Notes: a model not told the origin generated them from the letters alone. A stretch of 64,000 nucleotides of DNA from WHSW01 sp963742205 (GCA_963742205.1 CAVUKZ010000009.1:124001-188000); one strand, 5' to 3'. Shown: positions 23,260 through 32,570, counted from the stretch's first letter. Numbers and translations are program-made.

Positions 23260-23929
23260 GGCCGCGGCCAAGCGCCGCCGGAGGCGGGCCGCAAAGCTCT
23301 TTCGGTTCGATCGCGAGCTCGGCTGCCGGTTCGTGGCCGGCGCCGACGAGGCCGGCCGCGGGTCGCTCGCCGGTCCTCTGGTCGCCGCCGGGGTCCTGCT
23401 CGACTACGAGCGGCTGACCATGCGCGACCGCCGCGCGCTCGGCGACCTCGACGACTCCAAGCAGCGCACGGCCGAGCAGCGCGAGACCCTCTATCCGGTG
23501 GTCGTGCGAGCCGCGGCGCGGGTCGCGGTCACGATCCGCTGCGTGCGCGGCATCGACGCCCGCGGCCTGCACGTCACCAACCTCCAGGCACTGGCCCGCT
23601 GCCTCGAGCGGGTGGCCGTTCCCGGCGCGGCGTGCCTCACGGACGGCTTCCGCGTCCCGAGCTGCAAGGTCGAGCATCGGGCGGTGATCGACGGCGATGC
23701 CCGCAGCGCGGCGATCGCCGCCGCCTCGGTGATCGCGAAGGTCACCCGCGACCGCTACATGCACCGGATCGCCTCCAACTTCCCGGTCTACGAGTGGAAC
23801 GGCAACGTCGGCTATTCGACCCCCGAGCACCGGGCGGCGATCATCGAGCACGGGCCCTCGCCCCTTCACCGGCGGTCGTTTGCGTCGATCGCCTACTCCC
23901 AGCTGGGCCTGCTCGAGGGACGCGGCTAG
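23153..23929 (+). CDS. rnhB: Ribonuclease HII
   Basis: The enzyme is clear from about 23300 on: 'FVAGADEAGRGSLAGPLVAAGVL' in pieces (catalytic DE), 'DDSKQRTAEQRE', 'ASVIAKVTRDRYM' and the C-terminal 'GYSTPEHRAAIIEHGPSPLHRRSF'. It removes ribonucleotides from DNA. The start is uncertain: the only NTG codons in frame are GTG 23153, inside lepB (107-bp overlap, with a tail unlike the family), and GTG 23333, which would cut into the conserved N-terminus. A non-canonical start near the lepB stop (23257-23300, region 'AAKLFRFDRELGCR') is likely. Confidence 0.85.
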   Translation: MARATTAVTGDQSPETGSSARPSSPTGRRTASGSSKAAAKRRRRRAAKLFRFDRELGCRFVAGADEAGRGSLAGPLVAAGVLLDYERLTMRDRRALGDLDDSKQRTAEQRETLYPVVVRAAARVAVTIRCVRGIDARGLHVTNLQALARCLERVAVPGAACLTDGFRVPSCKVEHRAVIDGDARSAAIAAASVIAKVTRDRYMHRIASNFPVYEWNGNVGYSTPEHRAAIIEHGPSPLHRRSFASIAYSQLGLLEGRG

Positions 23930-23957
23930 CACCGGCGCACCCGACCGGCGACCTCGA

Positions 23958-23963
23958 TAGGTT
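23958..23963 (+). promoter_or_regulatory. Putative -10 element before the S1 protease remnant
   Basis: TAGGTT ends seven bases before ATG 23971, in the same arrangement as other genes here. Confidence 0.3.
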
Positions 23964-23970
23964 GCGGCCG

Positions 23971-24312
23971 ATGACGAGCCTGCCCTTGGCAGGGGGGCTG
24001 CGACGGGGAGCGATCCTCGCGGTGCTCGCGTGCGCGCTCATCGGCCCCGCGGAGGCGTCGGCGGACGAGGGCGCGCCACAGATCGTCGGCGGTTCGGAGG
24101 CCGACATCTCCGCCTACCCCTGGCAGGTCGCGCTCGAGTTCAACGACGCCTACTACCAGGGCACGGCGCGCGAGCGCTTCGCCTGCGGCGGCACGCTGAT
24201 CGCGATCGACCAGCTCGGTCAGGGCGATCCGAGTCCCGCGCACTTCCGCTGGAAGGTGCGCGGCAAGCGCCACCACGGCCACGGGCACCATCGCCAGCGC
24301 GTGCGGCGCTAG
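23971..24312 (+). pseudogene. Trypsin-like (S1) serine protease remnant, internally deleted
   Basis: 113 residues. A signal peptide ('RRGAILAVLACALIGPAEASA', about 11-31) is followed by the S1 activation motif 'IVGGSEADISAYPWQVAL' and 'FACGGTLIA'. At the point where the catalytic His would follow ('TAAHC' in trypsins) the sequence becomes 'IDQLGQGDPSPAHFRWKVRG' and then a His/Arg-rich tail. All three catalytic residues are missing. The frame is open, so a secreted stub could still be made, but no protease. The gene ends in a 4-bp overlap with convergent yraN. Confidence 0.7.
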
Positions 24313-24695
24313 AACGCGCCTCGCAGGTGCTCGTAGTCGAGCACCCGGCCGGCGGCATCGAGGCGCAGGCCGATGACGTCGAAGCGAAGCTCGCGATGGC
24401 GGGGGACGTCGTAGCCGCGATCGCGTAGCCAGGCGGCGGCGAGCCGCCGCAGCTGAGCGCGCTTGCGCGGCCCCACGGCCGCCGCCGGCCGTTCGGGCCC
24501 GGCCACCGTGCCCGCGAGTCGCGCCTTGACCTCGACGAAGACCAGGGCGGGCCAGTCGACGGCGATCAGGTCGAGCTCGCCGCGGACCTCGCTCGGGCGG
24601 GCGTTGCGGTCGACGATCCGCCACCCGGCGGCCTCCAGGCGCGTGGCGACGAGGTCTTCGGCCGCGCGGCCGAGGGATTGGCGGGCGATCGTCAT
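24309..24695 (-). CDS. YraN family protein (UPF0102)
   Basis: 128 residues. The nuclease-like core of UPF0102 is visible: 'RQSLGRAAEDLVATRLEAAGW', 'GELDLIAVDWPALVFVEVKAR' (E, D and ExK of a PD-(D/E)xK fold) and 'DVIGLRLDAAGRVLDYEHLRGAF' in parts. Function is not proven. It normally lies between rnhB and comM in the same direction; here it is on the opposite strand, with the broken protease gene wedged in. Confidence 0.88.
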   Translation of the reverse strand: MTIARQSLGRAAEDLVATRLEAAGWRIVDRNARPSEVRGELDLIAVDWPALVFVEVKARLAGTVAGPERPAAAVGPRKRAQLRRLAAAWLRDRGYDVPRHRELRFDVIGLRLDAAGRVLDYEHLRGAF

Positions 24696-24790
24696 CGGAG
24701 CGCGACGCTACGCCGTCGGCGCGCGCCCGTCGTGCGTAGATCGGATCGAATCCGTCACGGTCGGCGGGCCACACGCGCGCGGCGCGGACG

Positions 24791-24796
24791 TAGCTT
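24791..24796 (+). promoter_or_regulatory. Putative -10 element of comM
   Basis: TAGCTT ends six bases before GTG 24803, placing the transcription start at the start codon. Confidence 0.4.
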
Positions 24797-24802
24797 CGAT
24801 CC

Positions 24803-26278
24803 GTGCTCGCGATCGCCCGAACCTTCTCGCTGCTCGGGGTCGAGGCGCGCGAGGTGCGGGTGGAGGCGGACGTGCGCGCCGGGCTGCCGGCGTTCGCCCT
24901 CGTCGGCCTCCCCGACGCCGCGGTGCGCGAGTCGCGGGAGCGCGTGCGAGCGGCCCTCTCCAACTCCGGGTTCGAGTTTCCCCAGCAGCGGATCACCGCG
25001 AACCTCGCCCCGGCCGATCTCCGCAAGGCCGGACCGGGGTTCGACCTCGCGATCGCCGCGGCGATCCTCGCCGCGACCGGGCAGCTGCCGAGCGCGGCGC
25101 TCGCCGACGTCGCGCTCGCCGGGGAGCTGGCGCTCGACGGCTCGATCCGGGCGGTGCCCGGCGCGCTGGCGATGGCCGAGGCGGCGCGCCGAGCGGGCGC
25201 CCGGGCGATCGTCGTCGCGGCGGCGTCGGCCGCCGAGGCCGCGCTGATCGACGGCGTCGCCGTGATCCCCATTCAGCGGCTCGAGCAGCTCAGCGCGGTC
25301 GGCGGCGAGGCGGAGCCCGAGGCGCCCTCGTCGGCGCGGCCGTCGGCCAACGGCGCGGGCCCGGACCTCGCCGACCTGCGCGGTCAGCCGGGGCTGCGCC
25401 GGGGGCTCGAGGTGGCGGCGGCCGGCGGCCACAGCCTGCTGATCAGCGGGCCGCCCGGCGCCGGCAAGTCGATGGCGGCCCGCCGGCTGCCCTCGATCCT
25501 GCCGCCGCTCGGTCCGGCGGAGGCGATCGACGCCGCTCGAGTGGCGAGCGCGTGCGGGCGCCCGGTGGACCCGGTGCTCGCCGGACGCCGCCCGTTTCGT
25601 GCCCCGCACCACACGATCTCGACCGCGGGTCTGATCGGGGGCGGCACGCCGCCGCGTCCGGGAGAGGTGACCCTGGCCCACCACGGGGTGCTCTTCATCG
25701 ACGAGCTCCCGGAGTTCAGCCGCACGACCCTCGAGGCGCTCCGCCAGCCGCTCGAGGACGGCCGGGTACGGATCGCGCGAGCCCGATACGCGGTGGAGCT
25801 GCCGAGTCGCTTCCAACTGGTCGCCGCGGCGAACCCGTGCCCCTGCGGGCGGGGCGCGCACTCGGGCGACTGCAGCTGCGATGCCGTCGCCGTCCGCGCC
25901 TACGAGGCGAAGCTCAGCGGCGCGCTCGCCGACCGGATCGACATCATCCTCGCGATCGAGCAGCCCGACCTGTCGTCGTTCGCCGAGCCGGGGGAGGGAT
26001 CGGCCGCCGTCCGCGAGCGGGTGCTCGCGGCGCGCGAGCGCCAGCGGGCCCGGATCGGCGACGAGCGCGCGAACGGCGAGCTCGCCGCGAGCGAGATCGA
26101 GCTCGGCGACGAGGTCGAGCGGTTGCTGGCGGCGGCGGGCGAGACCGCGGGGCTCAGCGGGCGGGGGCGCGAGCGGGTGATCCGCCTGGCGCGCACGCTC
26201 GCCGATCTCCAGGGCGCCGAGGCGATCGACATCGGGCACGTCGGCGAGGCCCTCACCCTGCGGCGGCGCGATCCGTGA
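24803..26278 (+). CDS. comM: Mg chelatase-like AAA ATPase (ComM/YifB family)
   Basis: 491 residues. The N-terminal ChlI-like domain ('FALVGLPDAAVRESRERVRAAL', 'PADLRKAGPGFDLAIA') is followed by an AAA module with Walker A GPPGAGKS (about 223-230), Walker B 'GVLFIDELPEF' and a Cys cluster 'NPCPCGRG...CSCD' typical of the family. In Vibrio, ComM is a branch-migration helicase in natural transformation. It overlaps dprA by four bases, so the pair probably acts on incoming or recombining DNA. Confidence 0.9.
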   Translation: MLAIARTFSLLGVEAREVRVEADVRAGLPAFALVGLPDAAVRESRERVRAALSNSGFEFPQQRITANLAPADLRKAGPGFDLAIAAAILAATGQLPSAALADVALAGELALDGSIRAVPGALAMAEAARRAGARAIVVAAASAAEAALIDGVAVIPIQRLEQLSAVGGEAEPEAPSSARPSANGAGPDLADLRGQPGLRRGLEVAAAGGHSLLISGPPGAGKSMAARRLPSILPPLGPAEAIDAARVASACGRPVDPVLAGRRPFRAPHHTISTAGLIGGGTPPRPGEVTLAHHGVLFIDELPEFSRTTLEALRQPLEDGRVRIARARYAVELPSRFQLVAAANPCPCGRGAHSGDCSCDAVAVRAYEAKLSGALADRIDIILAIEQPDLSSFAEPGEGSAAVRERVLAARERQRARIGDERANGELAASEIELGDEVERLLAAAGETAGLSGRGRERVIRLARTLADLQGAEAIDIGHVGEALTLRRRDP

Positions 26279-27183
26279 GCCCGGAGCGGTCCGTGTGGAC
26301 GATCGAGCGCGAGGCCGGCGACTACCCGGAGGCGCTCGGCGACCTCGACCGGCGCGAGCGCCCGCGCCTCTACGGGTGCGGGCGGCGCGAGGCGATCGCG
26401 GGACTCGAGCGCCACGCGGCCGTGACCATCGTCGGCACGCGGCGGCCCAGCACCTACGGCCTCAGGGTCGCCGAGCGCCTCGCGCGCGAGCTCGCGGCCG
26501 CCGGCCTCGTGATCGTCAGCGGGATGGCCCGCGGGATCGACGCCGCCGCCCACCGCGGCGCCCTCGAGGCGGGTGGGACGACGATCGCCGTGCTCGCCAA
26601 CGGTCCCGACGTCGCCTACCCGCCCGTGAACGCCGCCCTCTACGAGCGGATCGTGGCGACCGGCGCCGCGATCTCCGAGCACCCGGCCGGGGCCGAGGCC
26701 CGACGCCACCATTTTCCGGAGCGCAACCGGATCATGGCCGCCCTCGGCGGCGCGGTGCTGATCGTCGAGGCGGCGCAGCCCTCGGGGACGATGATCACCG
26801 CCGATCGGGCGCTGCGCCTAGGCCGCAACGTCGGGGCCATTCCGGGCCAGCTCGGCATTCGGGTCGCGGCCGGCCCGAACGACCTGATCCGCGACGGCGC
26901 GTACCTGATCCGCGACGCGCGCGACGTCCTCGACCTCGTCTACGGCGTCGGCGCGGATCCGCGCCGGGCCCCGCCACGGCGGCCAGGCCCGGAGCTGGCC
27001 CCGTCGCTGCGGGCGCTCCTGGAACGCGTCCGGTCCGGGTCGTCGACGGTCGACCGGTTGGCGCTCGAGGAGCAGGTCGAGCCTCGCGACGCCGCCGTGG
27101 GCCTGGCGCGGCTCGAGCTGCTCGGGTACGTCCGCGCCGACGCCCTCGGCCGCTACGCAGCCACGGAACTGGCGGCGCCGTGA
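26275..27183 (+). CDS. dprA: DNA-processing protein DprA
   Basis: 302 residues from GTG 26275, overlapping the comM stop (GTGA). The Rossmann-like core is typical: 'VTIVGTRRPSTYGLRVAERLA', 'IVSGMARGIDAAAHRGALEAGG', 'PERNRIMAALGG' and 'QPSGTMITADRALRLGRNVGA'. A winged-helix-like C-terminal segment ('VRSGSSTVDRLALEEQV', 'AVGLARLELLGYV') is present. DprA loads RecA on single-stranded DNA. Confidence 0.94.
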   Translation: MSPERSVWTIEREAGDYPEALGDLDRRERPRLYGCGRREAIAGLERHAAVTIVGTRRPSTYGLRVAERLARELAAAGLVIVSGMARGIDAAAHRGALEAGGTTIAVLANGPDVAYPPVNAALYERIVATGAAISEHPAGAEARRHHFPERNRIMAALGGAVLIVEAAQPSGTMITADRALRLGRNVGAIPGQLGIRVAAGPNDLIRDGAYLIRDARDVLDLVYGVGADPRRAPPRRPGPELAPSLRALLERVRSGSSTVDRLALEEQVEPRDAAVGLARLELLGYVRADALGRYAATELAAP

Positions 27184-27184
27184 A

Positions 27185-27190
27185 TACCCT
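27185..27190 (+). promoter_or_regulatory. Putative -10 element of thiD
   Basis: TACCCT begins two bases after the dprA stop and ends six bases before GTG 27197. Confidence 0.4.
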
Positions 27191-27196
27191 CAGGAC

Positions 27197-28009
27197 GTGG
27201 CCCAACGCATACACACCTGCCTCGCCATCGCCGGTTCGGACTCGGGCGGCGGTGCCGGGATCCAGGCCGACCTGAAGGCGTTCGCGCGCTGTGGCGTGCA
27301 CGGGATGACCGCCATCACGGCGCTCACGGCTCAGAACACGGTCGGGGTGGAGATGGTCACTCCGGTCGCGCCGGAGATGATCGTCGCCCAGGTGCGCGCG
27401 GTCGCCGAGGACATCGGCGTCGACGCGGTGAAGGTGGGCATGCTCGCCGACGAGCCGACGATCGATGCGGTGATCGAGGCGCTCGCCTTGGTCGAGGGCG
27501 CGCCCGTCGTCGTCGACCCCGTGATGATCTCGGAGAGCGGCGCGACGCTGCTGGATCCCAACGCGAAGGCGGCGCTGATCGAGCGGGTGCTACCGCGCAC
27601 CACGGTGCTGACCCCGAACCTGCCCGAGGCTCGTGCTCTGTCCGGGCTGGGCGAGGGCGCCTCGGCGCTCGAGCTCGGCGAGGCGCTGCGCGCGCTCGGG
27701 CCCGACGCGGTCGTCGTCACCGGCGGCCACGCCGACGACGGCGCCGACCTGTTGGTGGAGGCGGCCGGCTCGCTGCGCATCGATGGCCCGCGCTATCCCG
27801 ACGGCGCCTCGCACGGTTCCGGCTGCACCCATTCCTCGGCGCTCGCCGCCTTTCTGGCTCGCGGCTCAGAGCTCGACGACGCCGCCCGCTGGGCCCGCGA
27901 GGTGGCCTCGGAGGCGGTCGGGCATGGCCTGCGCGGGATCGGGCACGGCGCGGGGCCCGTTGACGTCTTCGGCATCGCCCGTGGCGCCGCCCCGGGGGCG
28001 CAGGCATAA
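27197..28009 (+). CDS. thiD: Bifunctional hydroxymethylpyrimidine kinase/phosphomethylpyrimidine kinase
   Basis: 270 residues. The ribokinase fold of ThiD is clear: 'CLAIAGSDSGGGAGIQADLKAF' in pieces at about 8-28, 'DAVKVGMLAD', 'VVVDPVMISESGATLL', 'LTPNLPEA' and the anion hole 'GASHGSGCTHSSALAAFLA'. It phosphorylates HMP and HMP-P in thiamine synthesis. No TPP riboswitch is visible before it; the gene starts right after a -10-like box. Confidence 0.93.
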   Translation: MAQRIHTCLAIAGSDSGGGAGIQADLKAFARCGVHGMTAITALTAQNTVGVEMVTPVAPEMIVAQVRAVAEDIGVDAVKVGMLADEPTIDAVIEALALVEGAPVVVDPVMISESGATLLDPNAKAALIERVLPRTTVLTPNLPEARALSGLGEGASALELGEALRALGPDAVVVTGGHADDGADLLVEAAGSLRIDGPRYPDGASHGSGCTHSSALAAFLARGSELDDAARWAREVASEAVGHGLRGIGHGAGPVDVFGIARGAAPGAQA

Positions 28010-28017
28010 TCGCTGCT

Positions 28018-28260
28018 GTGAAGCTGGTGCGGATGAAGGCCGGTCATGGCGACGTCCTCCTCGCCGAGGGCGATCCGGAGGTCGCCTCCGACGAGGAGCG
28101 CCTCGTCGCGGAGTTCCGCCGCCAGCTCGACCTCGGCATGTGGGCGGCGGTCCCGACCGCCGATCGCGGGCATCGCGAGGCGGTCATGGTGCGCGACTTC
28201 GACCAGGTGCCCAGGGACGCCGAGCGCGTGATCTTCTTCCCCCCGGCGGCCGGCGGATGA
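28018..28260 (+). CDS. Small conserved hypothetical protein
   Basis: 80 residues from GTG 28018. Basic N-terminus 'MKLVRMKAGHGDVLLAEGDPE', then 'LVAEFRRQLDLGMWAAVPTADRGHREAVMVRDFDQVP' in overlapping pieces. No membrane segment or known motif. It overlaps the next gene by four bases (ATGA), so the two hypotheticals and ilvD form one coupled unit. Function unknown. Confidence 0.65.
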   Translation: MKLVRMKAGHGDVLLAEGDPEVASDEERLVAEFRRQLDLGMWAAVPTADRGHREAVMVRDFDQVPRDAERVIFFPPAAGG

Positions 28261-28667
28261 GCGTCGCCCAGCCGGTGGCAGGCGCGGCCGAGCGCCGCGC
28301 GCGCGAGCTGATGCGCTCGGTCCTCGACGCCGAGGACTGTCGCGCCTACGACGAGCTCGGCTTCATCAGCGTCCCCGGGCGGGGCGATCCATCGAGCGGC
28401 TACGCCTACCTCGTCTACCCCCACCGGCCCCTGGTCGCCTACGAGACGGCCACCGGGCGGCTGTTGAGCGAGTACTGCGTCGGCTTTCGCGACGACGGCG
28501 AGCGGCTGCCCGACGCGGACGACGTGCTCGCCAAGTGGATCGCGGTGCACGGCGGCGAGCGCGAGCTGATCTCGACCGCGAACCTCAATCCGCCCGGCCA
28601 CCAGGTCGATCCCGGCCACCTGCGCCGCGACCTCGCGCGCCTGCACGCCTGGAGGGAAGCCCAGTGA
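28257..28667 (+). CDS. Conserved hypothetical protein
   Basis: 136 residues from ATG 28257. Recognisable patterns are 'ELMRSVLDAEDCRAYDELGFISVPG', 'GYAYLVYPHRPLVAYETATGRLLSEYCVGF' and 'PDADDVLAKWIAVHGGERELI' in parts, suggesting a small alpha/beta domain. No function is assigned. It overlaps both neighbours by four bases and lies in an operon with the 80-residue protein and ilvD. Confidence 0.7.
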   Translation: MSVAQPVAGAAERRARELMRSVLDAEDCRAYDELGFISVPGRGDPSSGYAYLVYPHRPLVAYETATGRLLSEYCVGFRDDGERLPDADDVLAKWIAVHGGERELISTANLNPPGHQVDPGHLRRDLARLHAWREAQ

Positions 28668-30337
28668 GCGATCTACCGCGCCCGCGATCCGCCGCGGTCT
28701 TCGACGGGCCCGACCGGGCCGCCGCCCGCGCCTACATGAAGGGGATCGGGTTCGGCGACGACGCGCTCAGCCGCCCGACGATCGGGATCGCCAACACCTG
28801 GACGGAGGCGATGCCCTGCAACTACCACCTCCGGGCGCTGGCCGAGCCGATCAAGGCGGGCGTCCGCGCCGCCGGCGGGACGCCGATGGAGTTCAACACG
28901 GTCGCGATCTCGGACGGGATCACGATGGGCACCAAGGGGATGAAGGCCTCCCTGGTCAGCCGCGAGGTGATCGCCGACTCGATCGAGCTCATGGCGCGCG
29001 GCTATCAGTTCGACGCCCTGGTCGCGCTCGCCGCCTGCGACAAGACGATCCCCGGCGCGGTGATGGCCCTGGCGCGCCTCGACATCCCGTCGGTGCTCCT
29101 CTACGGCGGCTCGATCGCCCCGGGGCGTTGGAACGGCAAGGACGTGACGATCGTCGACGTCTTCGAGGCGATCGGCGCCCACGCCGCCGGCAACATGACC
29201 GACGAGGAGCTGCGCTCGCTCGAGGACGTCGCCTCGCCCGGAGCCGGCGCCTGCGGCGGCCAGTTCACCGCCAACACGATGGCCTGTGCCTTCGAGGCGC
29301 TGGGGATCTCGCCCGGGGGCGCCGCGATGGTGCCGGCCGAGGACGACGAGAAGGACACCGTCGCCGAGAAGGTGGGCGAGCTGGTGATGCGGGTGCTGGC
29401 CCAGGACCTGCGGCCCCGCCAGGTGATCACCAAGGAGTCGCTCGAGAACGCGATCGCCTGCGCCTGCGCCTCGGGCGGGTCGACCAACGTCGTGCTGCAC
29501 CTGCTCGCGGTGGCCCGCGAGGCGGGGGTGGACCTCTCGATCGACGACTTCGAGCGCATCTCGCGCGAGACACCGCTGCTCGCCGACCTCAAGCCCGGCG
29601 GGCGCTACGTGGCCACCGACCTCTACCGGGCGGGTGGTGTGCCGCTGATCCTCAACCGGCTCGCCGAGCTCGGGCTCCTCAATTCCGAGGCCGTCACGGT
29701 CACCGGGCGGACGATCGGCGAGGAGGCCGCCGAGGCGGTGGAGGCCGAGGGCCAGGAGGTCGTCCTGCCCGCGGGCGCGCCGCTCAAGGCCCAGGGTGGG
29801 CTCGCGATCCTGCGCGGCAATCTCGCCCCCGACGGCGCCGTGATCAAGGTGGCCGGCACCGAGCGGATGGGCCAGAGCGGCCCCGCGCGGGTGTTCGAGT
29901 CCGAGGAGGACTGCTTCGCCGCCGTCAAGGCCCAGGAGATCGAGCCCGGCGACGTGATCGTGATCCGCAACGAGGGACCCGCCGGCGGCCCCGGAATGCG
30001 GGAGATGCTGCAGGTGACCGCGGCGATCGTGGGCGAGGGACTGGGCGAGGAGGTGGCGTTGCTCACCGACGGGCGCTTCTCCGGCGCCACGCGCGGGCTC
30101 ATGGTCGGCCACGTCGCACCCGAGGCGGCGAGGGGCGGGCCGATCGCCGCCGTGCGCGACGGCGACCGCGTGACGATCGACGTCGACGCGCGCGAGCTCT
30201 CCGTGGAACTCAGCGACGAGGTGATCGCCGAGCGCGTGGCCGCGTATCAGTCGCCGCCGCCCGAGCACGAGACCGGCGTGCTCGCCAAGTACGCGGGCAG
30301 CGTCGGCTCGGCCAGCCACGGCGCGATCACCGGCTAG
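28664..30337 (+). CDS. ilvD: Dihydroxy-acid dehydratase
   Basis: 557 residues from GTG 28664, overlapping the previous stop. It dehydrates dihydroxy-acids in isoleucine, valine and pantothenate synthesis. Iron-sulfur cluster Cys are in 'MPCNYHL', 'AACDKTIPG' and 'GACGGQFTANTM'; 'ISDGITMGTKGMKASLVSREVIADSIE' (pieces) and the C-terminal 'LTDGRFSGATRGLMVGHVAPEA' are diagnostic. Length is normal. Confidence 0.95.
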   Translation: MSDLPRPRSAAVFDGPDRAAARAYMKGIGFGDDALSRPTIGIANTWTEAMPCNYHLRALAEPIKAGVRAAGGTPMEFNTVAISDGITMGTKGMKASLVSREVIADSIELMARGYQFDALVALAACDKTIPGAVMALARLDIPSVLLYGGSIAPGRWNGKDVTIVDVFEAIGAHAAGNMTDEELRSLEDVASPGAGACGGQFTANTMACAFEALGISPGGAAMVPAEDDEKDTVAEKVGELVMRVLAQDLRPRQVITKESLENAIACACASGGSTNVVLHLLAVAREAGVDLSIDDFERISRETPLLADLKPGGRYVATDLYRAGGVPLILNRLAELGLLNSEAVTVTGRTIGEEAAEAVEAEGQEVVLPAGAPLKAQGGLAILRGNLAPDGAVIKVAGTERMGQSGPARVFESEEDCFAAVKAQEIEPGDVIVIRNEGPAGGPGMREMLQVTAAIVGEGLGEEVALLTDGRFSGATRGLMVGHVAPEAARGGPIAAVRDGDRVTIDVDARELSVELSDEVIAERVAAYQSPPPEHETGVLAKYAGSVGSASHGAITG

Positions 30338-30351
30338 ACGGCGGCCCGCCG

Positions 30352-31582
30352 ATGGCGACCGAGGCGCGCCGCCACCACCTGCCGCGCATCACCGCCGCGA
30401 TGCGGGAGAGCGATCAGGTCACACCGCTCGAGCTCTTCTTCGACCTCGTCTTCGTGCTGGCGATCACCCAGTGCACGGAGCTGATGTCCGAGCACCCGAC
30501 CTGGACCGGGTTGGGCCAGGGGGTTGTGGTGCTCGCGCGTCCTGTGGTGGTCGTGGGTGGGGTACGCCTGGCTGACCAGCGTCATCGACCCGGAGGACGA
30601 CGCGGTCCGGATCGTGATGTTCGTCGCGATGGCGGGGCTGCTGCTGTGCGCGCTGTGCGTCCCGGACGCGTTCGGCGACCTCGGGCTCACGTTCGCGCTC
30701 GCCTACGGCGTCGTCCGGTACTGCCAGATCGGCCTGTTCGTGATCGCCAGCCGCGACGACGAGAAGCTCCGCCAATCCGTCCGCGGGCTCGCGATCAGCA
30801 CCGGGATCGGGGTCGGGCTGCTGATCGTCGCCTCGCAGCTCGACGGGGCGGTCCAGGGCGCGCTCTGGATCCTCGCGCTGGCGCTCGACATGGGCGGCCC
30901 GTACCTGTTCGGCTCCCAGGGCTGGAAGCTCGCCCCCCGCCACTTCGCCGAGCGCCACGGACTGATCGTGATCATCGCCCTCGGGGAATCGATCGTCGCG
31001 ATCGGGGTCGGCGTCGGGGGTGAGCTCAGCGTCGGCCAGGGGGTGGCGGCCGTGGTCGGCATCGGCCTCGCGGCGGCGCTCTGGTGGCTGTACTTCGACG
31101 TCGTGGCGCTGGTCGCCGCCAGGCGGCTGGAGCGGGCGGAGGTCGGGCGGGCGCAGAACGAGATGGCGCGCGACTCGTACTCGTACCTGCACTTCCTGAT
31201 GGTCGCCGGGATCATCCTCGTCGCCCTCGGGCTGAAGAAGACGCTCGAGCACGTCGACGACCCGCTCGAGGTCGTGCCCGCGTTTGCGCTGCTCGGCGGC
31301 ATGGCGTGCTACCTGCTCGGGCACGTCGCGTTTCGCTACCGCGGAATCCACACGATCAACATCGAGCGGACGGCCCTGGCCGTGCTGCTGGTCGCCTCGC
31401 TGCCAATCGCGACCGAGATCTCGGCCCTCGCGACCGTGGGCTACGTGACCGTGCTCACCTGGGCCGTGATCGTTTACGAGACGCGCCTGTACGGCGAGAG
31501 CCGCGAGCGCATCCGCCACGGGGACTACGCGCACGACGACGGGGCTACGCCGGACCGAGGAACCGCTCGAGCACCCGGTTGA
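30352..31582 (+). pseudogene. Low temperature requirement protein A (LtrA)-family membrane protein, frameshifted
   Basis: The N-terminus ('VTPLELFFDLVFVLAITQCTELM', LtrA signature) is in one frame from ATG 30352. Near 30537-30541 the sequence moves one base forward into 'VLWWSWVGYAWLTSVIDPEDDAVR' and continues with about eight hydrophobic segments ('LIVIIALGESIVAIG' is the second family signature) to TGA 31580-31582. The joined protein of about 410 residues would be a normal LtrA. One extra base accounts for the shift. The end overlaps the convergent hydrolase by 38 bp. Confidence 0.7.
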
Positions 31583-32570
31583 AGCGCACCGGGCGCTCGG
31601 CCATCGGCACGTGGCCGCAGCGGTCGAAGACCTCGAGCTGTGCCCCCGCGATCCGGTTCGCGTAGCCGAGCGCATCGGCGGGCGGCACGACGTGGTCCTG
31701 CGCCCCCCAGACGATCAGGGTCGGGACGTCGATTTCGGAGAGGCGGTCGAGGAAGTCGTAGCCGGCGAGGCTGGAGAGCGCCTCGACGAACGACTCGGCG
31801 CGCTTCCCGCCGTCCCAGAACTCCCAGACCAGCTCCGGCCGCAGCGCGCCGGGATCGTCGAAGATCATGCGGAACGCCAGCCGCCGCGCGCGACGGCGCG
31901 CGAGCGAGTGCGTCAGCGCCTGGAAGATGAGCGGCGCCCCGACGGCGATGCCCCGCGCGACCACCGCTGTGGGCTCCCGGCGCAGCCGCGCGCTCGACAC
32001 CCCGGCGGCGGAGACGAGGACGAGCTTCTCGAAGCGGTCGGGCTGGGCGATGGTCGCCTCGGTGGCGATGAAACCGCCCATCGAGTTGCCCACCACGACG
32101 CAGTCGCGGACGCCGACGACGTCGCAGAAGTCGAGCAGCAGCCGGCCGTAGGCGGAGATCGAGATCTCCCAGTCGGGGACGGGCGAGGACCCGAAGCCGG
32201 GCAGGTCGAGCGCCAGCACCCGGTGCCGTCGGGCGAAGTGGGGGATGTTCTCGAGCCAGTTCTGCCAGCAGCCGCCGAGCCCGTGCACGAAGACGATCGC
32301 CAGCGGGTGCTGCTCGGGCTCGGGCGGTCCCATCTCGGCGTAGTGGACGGTGGTTCCCCCGACGTCCACGTCATGAAGGTGATCGCGCCAGTTGATCCGC
32401 AGCCACTCCGGGTCCGGGTTGCCATACGGATCCGGGCTGTCCGCGGGCGTCGGCCGCGGCCGGGGCCCGTAGGGCTGGAAGGGCCGCCGGCGCGAGGCGG
32501 GGTCGGTCGCGGGGTGGGTCGAGCTCTGTCCGCACGGCGAGCACCCTAACGCGCGAAATGACCCCGCCAC
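31545..32570 (-). CDS. Alpha/beta hydrolase
   Basis: 341 residues. The fold is marked by the oxyanion motif 'VFVHGLGGCWQNW', the nucleophile elbow 'GNSMGG' with Ser, the acid in 'VWGAQDHVVPP' and the His in 'DRCGHVPMAERP'. The first 55 residues are Pro/Arg-rich and probably unstructured; a later start is possible, but the only good ATG is at 32570. Substrate unknown (esterase or C-C hydrolase type). Confidence 0.82.
   Translation of the reverse strand: MAGSFRALGCSPCGQSSTHPATDPASRRRPFQPYGPRPRPTPADSPDPYGNPDPEWLRINWRDHLHDVDVGGTTVHYAEMGPPEPEQHPLAIVFVHGLGGCWQNWLENIPHFARRHRVLALDLPGFGSSPVPDWEISISAYGRLLLDFCDVVGVRDCVVVGNSMGGFIATEATIAQPDRFEKLVLVSAAGVSSARLRREPTAVVARGIAVGAPLIFQALTHSLARRRARRLAFRMIFDDPGALRPELVWEFWDGGKRAESFVEALSSLAGYDFLDRLSEIDVPTLIVWGAQDHVVPPADALGYANRIAGAQLEVFDRCGHVPMAERPVRFNRVLERFLGPA

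Noticed and set aside
27160..27197. TPP riboswitch before thiD.
   Set aside because: Only a 13-bp gap separates dprA from thiD and no THI-box sequence is present.
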